The notes below the pieces were generated by a model. It was given only the letters and a program-made list of their open reading frames with translations, was not told where the DNA came from and made no database searches. This document shows, one piece after another, positions 1-8,350 of a stretch of 64,000 nt of DNA. Position 1 is the stretch's first letter. The number at the start of each line of letters is the position of its first letter. The translations under genes and the position numbers were made by a program. Origin of the DNA: Paracoccus ravus (GTDB lineage: Bacteria > Pseudomonadota > Alphaproteobacteria > Rhodobacterales > Rhodobacteraceae); assembly GCF_004522175.1 (NCBI RefSeq), contig NZ_SDEB01000010.1:62001-126000 (forward strand), read 5' to 3'.

Positions 1-969
1 GCTGGTCTTGGCCCAGTTCACCAGAAGCGTGCCCCAGACCGCGCCAAGGATCGAATTGCGCCCGCCGACGGCACAGAAGATCACCATCTCGATGGACGGC
101 ACGATCCCGACGAAGCTGGGCGACATGAAGCCGACCTGCAGCGTGAACATCGCCCCGCCAATGGCCGCGAAACCCGCGCCGAGGCAGAAGACGAAGATCT
201 TGAACGAAGCCACGTCATAGCCCGAGAAACGCACCCGGTCCTCGCGGTCGCGCATGGCGATCAGGATACGGCCAAGCTTCGAGCGCCGGACGAATTGCGC
301 GAGCGCGAGGCAGGCGAAAAGCAGCCCGCCATTGACGAAATACAGCGCCGTCTTGGCCTCGTCGGTGCGGATGTCCCAGCCCTTGAGCGTGCGCAGGTCG
401 GTAATGCCGTTGACGCCGCCGGTATAGCCCTGCTGGCCGATGATCAGGATGGTCAGGATCGCGGCCACGGCCTGGGTGATGATCGAGAAATAGACCCCGC
501 CCACGCGACGCCGGAACATGGCCGTGCCGATGATGAAGGCGAAGATCACCGGAACCGCGACGACCGCGAAAATGGTGAAGCTCAGCGAGTGGAAGGGCTG
601 CCACCAGCCGGGCAGCGCCGTGATCTGGTTCCAGTCCATGAAATCCGGAATGCCGGGGGTGGACTGGATCTTGGTGGCCTCGGGCGTGGATGCTTCAAGC
701 TTCAGGAACATCGCCAGCGCATATCCGCCCAGCCCGAAGAAGACCCCTTGCCCAAGGCTCAGGATGCCGCCCGCGCCCCAGCACAGCACAAGGCCCACCG
801 CGACAAAGGCATAGGTCAGGTATTTGCCGAAAAGGTTCAGCCGGAACGGGTCGAGCGCCAGCGGCAGCAGCACGAAGATCAGCAGCGCAAGCGCCACGGC
901 CCCCATCGCCTCCGTCCGGTTCAGAAAGCGCCCGTCGCGTCCGGTCGCCATAGCGGGAAATTCGGTCAT
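1..969 (-). CDS. urtC: Urea ABC transporter permease UrtC (3' end cut by window edge)
   Basis: Inner-membrane permease of the urea uptake ABC transporter, branched-chain amino-acid (LivM) type. The minus frame starts at the ATG at 967-969 and stays open to base 1, giving about 323 residues with the C-terminus missing. After a short basic N-terminus come hydrophobic helices, the segment GGILSLGQGVFFGLGGYAL typical of UrtC/LivM, and later an ...RDREDRVRFSGYDV... cytoplasmic loop conserved in the family. It begins 10 bp after urtB and is surely cotranscribed with urtA and urtB. urtD and urtE would be expected beyond the left edge. Identification rests on sequence character plus gene order; a generic branched-chain amino-acid permease is the only real alternative. 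Confidence 0.9.
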   Translation of the reverse strand, partial: MTEFPAMATGRDGRFLNRTEAMGAVALALLIFVLLPLALDPFRLNLFGKYLTYAFVAVGLVLCWGAGGILSLGQGVFFGLGGYALAMFLKLEASTPEATKIQSTPGIPDFMDWNQITALPGWWQPFHSLSFTIFAVVAVPVIFAFIIGTAMFRRRVGGVYFSIITQAVAAILTILIIGQQGYTGGVNGITDLRTLKGWDIRTDEAKTALYFVNGGLLFACLALAQFVRRSKLGRILIAMRDREDRVRFSGYDVASFKIFVFCLGAGFAAIGGAMFTLQVGFMSPSFVGIVPSIEMVIFCAVGGRNSILGAVWGTLLVNWAKTS

Positions 970-979
970 GGCTCGCCCT

Positions 980-1906
980 TCACTTGCGCAGTTTCAGGGC
1001 GAACAGGCCCTGTGGCCGGACCATCAGGATGCCGACCACCGCAAGCAGGGTCAGGACCTTGGCCATCGAGCCGGAGAGGAAAAACTCAAGGATCGACTGC
1101 GCCTGGCTGATCGAGAAGGCCGAGGCGATGGTGCCGATCAGGCTGCCCGCGCCGCCGAAGACGACGACCAGGAAGGTGTCAACGATATAAAGCTGCCCCG
1201 AGGTCGGCCCGGTCGAGCCGATCATGGTGAAGGCCGCGCCGGCGACTCCGGCGACGCCGCAGCCGATGCCGAAGGTCAGCCGGTCGGTGCGCTCGGTATT
1301 GATCCCCACGGCATCGGCCATGACACGGTTCGCGACCACGGCGCGGACCTGCAAGCCCCAGCGCGAGCGGAACATCAGCACATAGATCGCGGCCGAGATC
1401 CCCATGGCCAGCGCCATGACGAAAAGCCCGTTGATCGGCACCTCGATGGTGTCTGTCAGCGGCAGCGAACCCATCATCCATTGCGGGATGGTGACGCCCA
1501 CTTCGCGCGCCCCGAAGACGGTGCGGAAAAGCTGCTGCAGGATCAGCGACAGGCCCCAGGTCGCCAGGAGCGTGTCCAGCGGCCGCTTGTAGAGCCTGCG
1601 GATCAGCGCCCATTCGACGACCATCCCCAGCGCGCCCGCGACCACGAAGGCCAGCGCCATGGCGAGAAAGAAGTAGATGCCGAAAAGCGCGGGCAGATAG
1701 GTCTCAAACAGGCGCGAGACCAGATAGGTCACATAGGCCCCAAGGATCATGAACTCGCCATGGGCCATGTTGATGACGCCCATCTGGCCGAAAATGATCG
1801 CGAGACCCAGCGCCATCAGCACAAAGACGGAAAACAGGATCAGGCCGGCAAAGCCCTGCATCGCGAAAATCGACACAAGCTCGCCCCAACTGTAATCGGC
1901 GAACAT
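980..1906 (-). CDS. urtB: Urea ABC transporter permease UrtB
   Basis: A 308-residue polytopic membrane protein of the LivH/UrtB class, the partner of UrtC in the inner-membrane channel for urea. It has hydrophobic segments throughout and the typical motif GQMGVINMAHGEFMILGAY near residues 40-60, characteristic of UrtB/LivH proteins. The length is usual for a bacterial UrtB without an N-terminal extension. It lies 95 bp downstream of urtA, and two hairpins fill that gap. Specificity for urea rather than amino acids is inferred from the neighbouring UrtA-like binding protein. Confidence 0.9.
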   Translation of the reverse strand: MFADYSWGELVSIFAMQGFAGLILFSVFVLMALGLAIIFGQMGVINMAHGEFMILGAYVTYLVSRLFETYLPALFGIYFFLAMALAFVVAGALGMVVEWALIRRLYKRPLDTLLATWGLSLILQQLFRTVFGAREVGVTIPQWMMGSLPLTDTIEVPINGLFVMALAMGISAAIYVLMFRSRWGLQVRAVVANRVMADAVGINTERTDRLTFGIGCGVAGVAGAAFTMIGSTGPTSGQLYIVDTFLVVVFGGAGSLIGTIASAFSISQAQSILEFFLSGSMAKVLTLLAVVGILMVRPQGLFALKLRK

Positions 1907-1938
1907 CGCACACCTCCGGGCGCATATTTCGGGAAAGT

Positions 1939-1960
1939 CGCCGGGTCATCAGACCCGGCG
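1939..1960 (-). promoter_or_regulatory. Intergenic hairpin between urtA and urtB
   Basis: A perfect 9-bp stem (CGCCGGGTC / GACCCGGCG) with a 4-base loop. There is no clear T-run after it in the direction of transcription. Such hairpins after a binding-protein gene commonly stabilise its mRNA or partly terminate transcription, giving more binding protein than permease. That role is inferred. Confidence 0.55.
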
Positions 1961-1965
1961 TATCT

Positions 1966-1992
1966 GGCCGCGCAGAGAGGGACCGCGCGGCC
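1966..1992 (-). promoter_or_regulatory. Second intergenic hairpin between urtA and urtB
   Basis: An 8-bp perfect stem (GGCCGCGC / GCGCGGCC) with an 11-base loop, directly behind the urtA stop codon region. Together with the hairpin at 1939-1960 it separates the binding-protein gene from the permease genes. No T-run follows, so mRNA stabilisation is as likely as termination. Confidence 0.5.
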
Positions 1993-2001
1993 GGAATGTG
2001 C

Positions 2002-3267
2002 TTATTGATAGCCTTCGGGGAAGGGATCGGGTTCGACCAGATCGGCGGTTTCGAACACGACCTTGTATTGGCCATCGGCCTGCGCATGTCCCACGCGGGT
2101 CTTGGACCAGAGATGGTGGTTCTCATGGACCTTGACGTAACCCTCGGGAGCGGTGGCAAGCTCGATGCCGGGGCTGGCTTCCTTGATCTTGTCGATGTCG
2201 AAGCTGCCGGCCTTTTCGACGGCGGCCTTCCACAGCCACGGTCCCAGATAGGCCGCCTGGGTCACGTCGCCGATCACCATGTCCTCGCCATAGGCAGCCT
2301 TGAAAGCCTTGACGAACTCGATGTTGTTCGGGTTGTCGAGCGACTGGAAATATTTCATGCAAGCATAGGCGCCGTCGATATTCTCGCCGCCGATGCCGCG
2401 GATCTCGTCCTCGGTGACCGAGATGGTCAGCAAGAGCGGCTTTTCCTTGGTCATGTCGATGCCGGCGGCTTTCAACTGCTTGTAGAAGGCCACGTTCGAG
2501 CCGCCGACGACGATGGCATAGATCACGTCGGGCTTCTTCAGCTTGATCTTGTTGATGACCGAGTTGAACTGGGTATGGCCCAGCGGGTAATATTCCTCGC
2601 CGACAACCTCGAGGCCCAGCTTCTCGATATGCTTGCGGGCGATCTTGTTCGAGGTGCGCGGCCAGATATAGTCCGAACCCAGCAGATAGAAGGACTTGGC
2701 GCCCTTGGTCTTGGTCACCCAGTCGATGCCCGCGATGATCTGCTGCGTGGCCTCCTGACCGGTATAGATGACGTTCGGGGATTCCTCGAGGCCCTCATAG
2801 AAGGTCGGGTAATAGAGCATCCCGTTATACTGTTCAAAGACCGGCAGCACGGCCTTGCGGCTGGCCGAGGTCCAGCAGCCCATGACCGAAGCGACCTTGT
2901 CGTCCACCAGAAGTTTCCGCGCCTTCTCCGCGAATGTCGGCCAGTCGGATGCGCCATCCTCTTGCACGAAATTGATCTGCCGCCCGAGGACGCCGCCTTG
3001 CGCGTTGATCTGGTCGATGGCAAGTTTCTCGGCCTGGACAGATCCGGTTTCCGAGATCGCCATGGTTCCGGTGACCGAATGCAGAATGCCGACGGTCACG
3101 TCGGTATCGGTGACCGCAAGCCCCGTGGTGTTCACCGTCGCGGTGGGAAAATCCTGCGCCCGCAGCCCCTTGGGCAGGAAAAGTGAGGCGGAGAGCGCGG
3201 CCGAGGCGGCCAGAAAGGCGCGGCGCGACGGCGCGCCCAAGGGGGATGTCGGGGTCTTTTCGGTCAT
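2002..3267 (-). CDS. urtA: Urea ABC transporter substrate-binding protein UrtA
   Basis: Periplasmic type-1 solute-binding protein (Peripla_BP_5/6 fold), 421 residues, the usual UrtA length. The N-terminus carries a twin-arginine-like signal (SRRAFLA, Arg15-Arg16) followed by a hydrophobic stretch and a likely cleavage site near LRAQ, so it may be exported folded by the Tat system. The mature part shows the family hallmarks TVGILHSVTGTMAISE and a conserved VGGSNVAFYKQL segment. It is first in the operon, transcribed away from the kinase gene at 3474. A palindrome at 3351-3368 lies in the shared 206-bp upstream region. Amide-binding proteins such as FmdD are the closest alternative. Confidence 0.92.
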   Translation of the reverse strand: MTEKTPTSPLGAPSRRAFLAASAALSASLFLPKGLRAQDFPTATVNTTGLAVTDTDVTVGILHSVTGTMAISETGSVQAEKLAIDQINAQGGVLGRQINFVQEDGASDWPTFAEKARKLLVDDKVASVMGCWTSASRKAVLPVFEQYNGMLYYPTFYEGLEESPNVIYTGQEATQQIIAGIDWVTKTKGAKSFYLLGSDYIWPRTSNKIARKHIEKLGLEVVGEEYYPLGHTQFNSVINKIKLKKPDVIYAIVVGGSNVAFYKQLKAAGIDMTKEKPLLLTISVTEDEIRGIGGENIDGAYACMKYFQSLDNPNNIEFVKAFKAAYGEDMVIGDVTQAAYLGPWLWKAAVEKAGSFDIDKIKEASPGIELATAPEGYVKVHENHHLWSKTRVGHAQADGQYKVVFETADLVEPDPFPEGYQ

Positions 3268-3350
3268 GGAAAGCTCCTGTCTCGGGGGAGGTCTGTGGCG
3301 CGCGAAACGCCGTCCTTCGCCAAGACTGGGCCGGAATGCTGCACTGCGAC

Positions 3351-3368
3351 ATACGTCATCTGACGTAT
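3351..3368. promoter_or_regulatory. Perfect palindrome between urtA and the sensor kinase gene (operator candidate)
   Basis: ATACGTCA-TC-TGACGTAT is an 18-bp inverted repeat with 8-bp perfect arms, centred in the divergent upstream region: 84 bp from the urtA start and 106 bp from the kinase start. The two-fold symmetry fits a dimeric helix-turn-helix regulator. The LuxR-type response regulator encoded at 6793-7710 is the natural candidate. No experiment or known consensus is claimed. Confidence 0.5.
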
Positions 3369-3473
3369 TCAGTTGCGCAATTTTCCCCCTAAGCTAGGGG
3401 TTGGGAAGATTACGCCGCACCGCGGAAAACCGTGGGCGACATGCCGGCAAGTCCGGCGGACAGGGAAAACAGG

Positions 3474-6400
3474 ATGATCACGGCCTTTCAGGCGACGCGC
3501 GAGCGGCGGCTCTATAGCCGCTGGGTCGCGAATGAGACCATGGAGGATTTCGCCCTGCGCTTCACCGCGCGGCGGGCGCGCCGCTGGACGGCGGGGCGGG
3601 TCGCGAATGCCGCGCTGGGGTCGATCTCGTTTCTTGCGCTCGAGGCCATCGGGGCGGCAATCACGCTGAACTGGGGTTTTGATATCGCGCTCATGGCGAT
3701 CCTCTGGGGCGGGCTGATCCTGTTCGTCACCGGCCTGCCGATTTCCTATTACGCGGCCCGTTACGGGGTCGATATCGACCTGCTGACGCGGGGAGCGGGC
3801 TTTGGCTATTTCGGCTCGACGATCACCTCGCTGATCTATGCCAGCTTCACCTTTATCTTCTTCGCGCTTGAGGCCGCGATCCTCGGCATGGCGCTGAATC
3901 TGCTTTTCGGGATACCGCTTTCAATCGGCTATCTGATCTCCGCGCTGGCGGTCATCCCGCTGGTCATCAACGGATTTTCCAAGATCTCGGCCTTTCAGGC
4001 ACTGACCCAGCCCTTGTGGATCGTGCTGCATGTGCTGCCCTTTCTGCTGCTGGCCTTCGCGGGACATGATCTGTCCGGCTGGACCGGTTTCCACGGCCGG
4101 ATCGAGGTCGCGCCAGACCGGTCGGTGACGCCGCTGATGGCCTTTGGCGCGGCCTCGGGCGTGGTGCTGGCCCTGATCGCGCAGATCGGAGAGCAAGTCG
4201 ATTACCTGCGCTTCCTGCCCGAGCCCCAGACCGCGCGCGAGCGGCGGCGCTGGTGGGTCGCGCTGGTCGCGGCGGGGCCGGGTTGGGTGATCCTGGGGAC
4301 GGTCAAGATGCTCGCGGGCTCGTGGCTGGTGACGCTGGCGCAAAGCGAGGGCGTGGATTTCAGCCATGCCATCGACCCGACTGCGCTCTACCATGCCGCC
4401 TATGCCCTGGTGATCCCCTGGCCGGGCCTTGCGCTGCTGCTGACTGGCCTCTTTGTCATCCTGTCGCAACTCAAGATCAACGTGACCAATGCCTATGCCG
4501 GCTCGATCGCCTGGTCGAATTTCTTTTCGCGGATCACCCATGCCCATCCGGGGCGGGTGGTCTGGCTGTTTTTCAACGTGGCGATTGCACTGCTCTTGAT
4601 GGAACTGGGCGTCTTCGCGGCGCTCGAGGGCACGCTCTCGGTCTATGCCCATGTCGCCCTGGCCTGGATCGGGGCGCTGTTCGCCGATCTGACGATCAAC
4701 AAGCCCTTGGGGCTCTCGCCCAAGGGGGTGGAATTCCGGCGGGCGCATCTTCATGACGTCAATCCGGTCGGGTTGGGGGCGCTGACGGCGGGCACGCTGG
4801 CCGCGTTTCTGGCCCATGCAGGCCTGTTCGGCCCGGAGGCGGGGGCGCTTTCGCCCTTTGTCGCGCTGCTGGTCGCGATCGCGGCCGCGCCCCTGATCGC
4901 ATGGGGGACGGGGGGGCGCTATTACGTGGCGCGCCCCACGCCCGACATGCCGCAAGGGTTGATCACCTGCTGCCTGTGCGATTACCGCTTCGACCGCGAG
5001 GACATGACGGAATGCCCCTTCTATGCGGCGCCGATCTGCTCGCTCTGCTGTTCTCTGAATGCAAATTGCAACGATGTCTGCAAGCCCCATGCCAAGTTGG
5101 GGCAAATGACCCGCAGCCGCGCCGAGGCCATTCTGCCCGCGCGGATCACCCAGGCATTGCGCGGGCGACTGGCCAGGTTTCTGGGTGGCACGGGCATCGT
5201 GACCGGCGGGGTTGCGATGCTGCTCTGGATGATCCGGCGCAGGGCGGGCGAGCCAAGCCTCGATCCGCTGCTCGGGGTGATCCTCGCATCCACGATGGTG
5301 GCTTCTGGCGTGGCGGTCTGGCTGTTCCTGCTGACCCGCGAGGCGCGTCTGGCGGCACAACGCGACACCGAACGCCATGCCGAACGGCTTTTGCGCGAGA
5401 TCCGCGCCCATGAGCGGACGGATCGCGCCCTGCAGGAAGCCAAGGAAAAGGCCGAGGCCGCCAATCTGGCCAAGACCCGCTACATGGCGGGGATCAGCCA
5501 TGAATTGCGCACGCCCCTGAATGCGATCTATGGCTATGCCCAGCTTCTCGACGCAGATCCGACCCTTCCCGTCGGGCGGCGCGAGGCGGTGCGCGCCATC
5601 CGCCGCTCGAGCGAGCATCTCGCCGGGCTGATCGAGGGTCTGCTCGATATTTCCAAGATCGAGGCCGGGCGGCTCGAACTGAACCGCACCCGAGTCCAAC
5701 TGCCCGACCTGCTGCGCCAGATTACCGACATCTTTCAGGAAACGGCGCGCGAAAGGCGGCTCGAATTCGTGATCGAGCGCATGGGAATGCTGCCCGAATG
5801 GGTGCTGGTCGATGAAAAGCGCCTGCGCCAGATCGTCATCAACCTGCTGGCCAATGCATTTCGCTACACCGACCGGGGACGCGTCACGCTGCGCATCGGC
5901 TGGCGCAATCAGGTTGCCACGATCGAGGTCGAGGATACCGGCATCGGCATCGCCCCCGAGGATATGTCGCGGATCTGGAAACCCTTCGAGCGCGGAAGCA
6001 ACATGACCCGCCACGGCTCGGGGCTGGGGCTGACGATCACCCGGCTGCTGGTCGATATCCTGGGCGGCGAGGTCTCGGTGATCAGCACGCCGGGCCGCGG
6101 CAGCCTGTTCCGGCTCAAACTTTACCTGGCCGAAACCCGCGACATACCGGCGCAGACAAACCCGGTCGGCCCGGCTGTGGCCGAACCTGCCGACGGGCGG
6201 CTGCGGCTCTTGATGATCGTGGATGACGACCCGACGCATCTTGCGCTGATGGAAAGCTATCTGCGGCCGCAGGGCTTCAACACGGTGCTGTTCGCGGGTG
6301 CCGCGCCCGCCATGGAGGCGCTGGAGGACGTGACGCCCGACCTCTTCCTGATCGACGTGGACATGCCGGGCATGAGCGGCTGGGACTTTCTGCAATGGCT

Positions 6401-6803
6401 GCGCGGCAATGGCCACGCCGCGACGCCGGTCGTCGTCCTGTCGGGCCATGCGCTGGAAGCTCAGTCCGGCGCGCCCGAGATCCCGTTGCATGACGCCTTT
6501 ATCGCCAAGCCCTGCATCCTCGACGACCTGCGCGCAAGGATCGACGATCTGCTCAAGATCGAGCGGCGCGCGGCAGCCGAGACGGAGCCTTCTGCGGCGG
6601 TCGCGCCGCCGCGCCGCGCCGATCTCGCGGCGCTGCGCGAATTGGCGCGGATGGGCCGGCTGCGTGACCTGCATCTTCGGCTGGCCGCGCTCGCGCTTCC
6701 CCCGGATTTGTCGCGGCCATTGCGGGATGCACTGGCCGAAGTGGATTTTGAAAGGATCATGGATGTTCTTGACGATTACGCGGCCCTGCAAGATGCCGGT
6801 TGA
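3474..6803 (+). CDS. Transporter-like hybrid sensor histidine kinase (NCS1-type permease domain, HisKA, HATPase, receiver)
   Basis: A 1109-residue membrane sensor. Residues about 30-460 form a many-helix domain resembling NCS1 (cytosine/allantoin/hydantoin) permeases. A cysteine-rich patch starting CCLC (Cys499, 500, 502) and continuing over about 40 residues may bind metal. Two more membrane helices and a coiled coil lead to the kinase core: H-box with phospho-acceptor His676 in GISHELRTPLN, an N-box around INLLANAFRY, G-boxes DTGIGIAPED and GSGLGLTITR. A C-terminal receiver has its phospho-acceptor Asp961 in LIDVDMPG. The start at 3474 has AGGGA seven bases upstream; in-frame starts at 3432 and 3441 are less well placed. 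The plan recalls CbrA/CrbS, where a PutP-like permease is joined to a kinase, but with a different transporter family. Likely ligand: urea or a related nitrogen compound, inferred only from the divergent urt genes. Confidence 0.88.
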   Translation: MITAFQATRERRLYSRWVANETMEDFALRFTARRARRWTAGRVANAALGSISFLALEAIGAAITLNWGFDIALMAILWGGLILFVTGLPISYYAARYGVDIDLLTRGAGFGYFGSTITSLIYASFTFIFFALEAAILGMALNLLFGIPLSIGYLISALAVIPLVINGFSKISAFQALTQPLWIVLHVLPFLLLAFAGHDLSGWTGFHGRIEVAPDRSVTPLMAFGAASGVVLALIAQIGEQVDYLRFLPEPQTARERRRWWVALVAAGPGWVILGTVKMLAGSWLVTLAQSEGVDFSHAIDPTALYHAAYALVIPWPGLALLLTGLFVILSQLKINVTNAYAGSIAWSNFFSRITHAHPGRVVWLFFNVAIALLLMELGVFAALEGTLSVYAHVALAWIGALFADLTINKPLGLSPKGVEFRRAHLHDVNPVGLGALTAGTLAAFLAHAGLFGPEAGALSPFVALLVAIAAAPLIAWGTGGRYYVARPTPDMPQGLITCCLCDYRFDREDMTECPFYAAPICSLCCSLNANCNDVCKPHAKLGQMTRSRAEAILPARITQALRGRLARFLGGTGIVTGGVAMLLWMIRRRAGEPSLDPLLGVILASTMVASGVAVWLFLLTREARLAAQRDTERHAERLLREIRAHERTDRALQEAKEKAEAANLAKTRYMAGISHELRTPLNAIYGYAQLLDADPTLPVGRREAVRAIRRSSEHLAGLIEGLLDISKIEAGRLELNRTRVQLPDLLRQITDIFQETARERRLEFVIERMGMLPEWVLVDEKRLRQIVINLLANAFRYTDRGRVTLRIGWRNQVATIEVEDTGIGIAPEDMSRIWKPFERGSNMTRHGSGLGLTITRLLVDILGGEVSVISTPGRGSLFRLKLYLAETRDIPAQTNPVGPAVAEPADGRLRLLMIVDDDPTHLALMESYLRPQGFNTVLFAGAAPAMEALEDVTPDLFLIDVDMPGMSGWDFLQWLRGNGHAATPVVVLSGHALEAQSGAPEIPLHDAFIAKPCILDDLRARIDDLLKIERRAAAETEPSAAVAPPRRADLAALRELARMGRLRDLHLRLAALALPPDLSRPLRDALAEVDFERIMDVLDDYAALQDAG

Positions 6804-7710
6804 CGAGGAAAGCCGCAGCATCGCTTTGGTGGTCGATGACGATCCGGCCTCGCTGATGATGGTGGCCGAGGCCGTCGAGCAGGCCGGAATCACCGCCATG
6901 GCCGCCCGCGACGGCGAGGCGGCGCTGCGTCTTGCGGGCCGGGTGACCCCGGATGTCGTGCTGATGGACGCGGTGATGCCGGGCCTTGACGGTTTCCAGA
7001 CCTGCCGGCTTCTGAAATCCCTTCCGGCCGCATCGGCGGTGCCGGTGATCTTCATGACCGGCCTTTCCGCACCCGAGCATATTCTGCAAGGCCTGCGCGC
7101 GGGCGGCGTCGATTACGTCACCAAACCGCTGAACCTGGACGAGCTGATCGCCCGGCTCGGGGTGCATCTGCTCAATGCCCAGAAGCTCGCCGGCGCGCGG
7201 CGGGCGCTTGATGCCAATGGGCGGGCCGTGGCCGCCTTTTCGACCAGCGGAGACCTGGCCTGGGCATCGCCCCGCGCACAGGACCTGCTGACGCTTCTGC
7301 CCGAGGGCTGGCGCGATGCCTCGGGCGGCGCGGCGCAAGGCGAATTTCGGACATGGCTCCAACAATTGCGGCAATTGCCCTTGTCGCAGGTGCGCAAGCT
7401 GTCCTCGGCCTGGCTCGAGATCAGCTATATCGGCAAGGGTGGCGGACAGGAGCTTTTGCTCTCGATCCGGGACCGGCGCGAAAGACCGGGCGAACAGGTG
7501 CTGTCCCAACGCTTCGGCCTGACCGAGCGCGAGGCCGAGGTTCTGTTCTGGCTGACGCAAGGCAAGAGCAATACCGATATCGGCGGCATTCTGGGTCTGA
7601 GCGGGCGCACCGTCAGCAAACATCTCGAGCAGGTTTTCGAGAAGATGGGCGTCGATAACCGCACATCCGCCGCCGTTCTCGCAGATCGCACCATGTCCGA
7701 CGGGCGCTGA
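6793..7710 (+). CDS. Response regulator with receiver and LuxR-type DNA-binding domain
   Basis: A 305-residue response regulator. The N-terminal receiver (about residues 8-122) has an acidic pocket in VVDDDPAS, phospho-acceptor Asp59 in LMDAVMPG, and the conserved Lys in YVTKPLN. A middle region of about 110 residues with no recognised domain follows. The C-terminal LuxR/FixJ helix-turn-helix (about residues 237-300) contains FGLTEREAEVLFWL and ILGLSGRTVSKHL. The ATG at 6793 overlaps the kinase stop by 11 bp, so the two are translationally coupled and probably a cognate pair. A plausible target is the palindrome at 3351-3368. Confidence 0.9.
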   Translation: MPVDEESRSIALVVDDDPASLMMVAEAVEQAGITAMAARDGEAALRLAGRVTPDVVLMDAVMPGLDGFQTCRLLKSLPAASAVPVIFMTGLSAPEHILQGLRAGGVDYVTKPLNLDELIARLGVHLLNAQKLAGARRALDANGRAVAAFSTSGDLAWASPRAQDLLTLLPEGWRDASGGAAQGEFRTWLQQLRQLPLSQVRKLSSAWLEISYIGKGGGQELLLSIRDRRERPGEQVLSQRFGLTEREAEVLFWLTQGKSNTDIGGILGLSGRTVSKHLEQVFEKMGVDNRTSAAVLADRTMSDGR

Positions 7711-7716
7711 CGCGCC

Positions 7717-7733
7717 GAAACCCTTGGGGTTTC
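7717..7733 (+). terminator. Short hairpin after the response regulator
   Basis: A perfect 7-bp stem GAAACCC-TTG-GGGTTTC six bases after the stop codon. There is no T-run, so it is at best a weak or factor-assisted terminator. Confidence 0.35.
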
Positions 7734-8350
7734 CATCGGATGCGATTTTCATGCTTGGAAGGGTCGAGCCATGTAGGAGCGCTGATGGAGGGCGCCGCCG
7801 TGACGCAACGGCGCGGCTTAGGTCGTTCCGCGATCCTTCGCGTTGAAGCGCGCGCAAGATCGTAGCGGTAGGATCTTCGCCCAGAGCCCTACCAATGACC
7901 GCCGGGCATGTCACGGCAAGCTCCTCCGCGATCCCCACATGGGCGACCCGGTCGAGCGTTGCCGTCGTGCCTACTGGAAGACCGAGCAGGCCTGCCTGCG
8001 CGCCTGCGCCATGAGCGCCCGCCCGCACTGTCGCGTGTCTGCCTGTAGCCTTGTTCCTGCCGAGAAAGGCCGCCGCGCCGAAACCTGAATCCGCCGCGCT
8101 TCAGCCCGTGACGACCAAAATCATGCGCCAGATCCGCGCTCGGTGCGCGGGGGAAGGCTAAGCTCGCCCGTGCAGCCTCGGACGCGGCGCGGGAACATGC
8201 GTGCCGATGAGATGGCGTTTGCCATCTTCGAAGATCACGTTCGGCGAGACAAGCTGATGTTTCCGTGCGTTGCAGGCCCATGTGGACCGCGCGCGTCAAG
8301 TCGGCGACACGCAGGACCAGCAGCGAGCGACGTCAGGCCGGTTCCGGGTA
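7734..8350. other. Intergenic stretch without a recognisable gene
   Basis: About 620 bp between the response regulator and the convergent GntR gene. Short open frames exist on both strands (for example 7843-8088 plus and 7889-8299 minus), but they are rich in Arg, Ala and Cys, lack family motifs and have no good ribosome binding site. They look like chance frames in GC-rich DNA or remnants too decayed to name. Confidence 0.4.

Noticed and set aside
824..2008. Long plus-strand open frames opposite urtB/urtC/urtA and elsewhere (for example 1996-3186, 8270-10279, 31522-33216)
   Set aside because: All lie opposite well-identified genes and show low-complexity, charged composition with no motif.
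3921..7055. A 1044-residue open frame on the minus strand opposite the kinase
   Set aside because: It is rich in Arg, Gln, His, Asp and Pro with no domain. Such long antisense frames are typical shadows of GC-rich genes, and the plus strand has clear domains.
7843..8299. Small open frames between the response regulator and GntR gene
   Set aside because: No ribosome binding site, family motif or codon pattern supports them on either strand.
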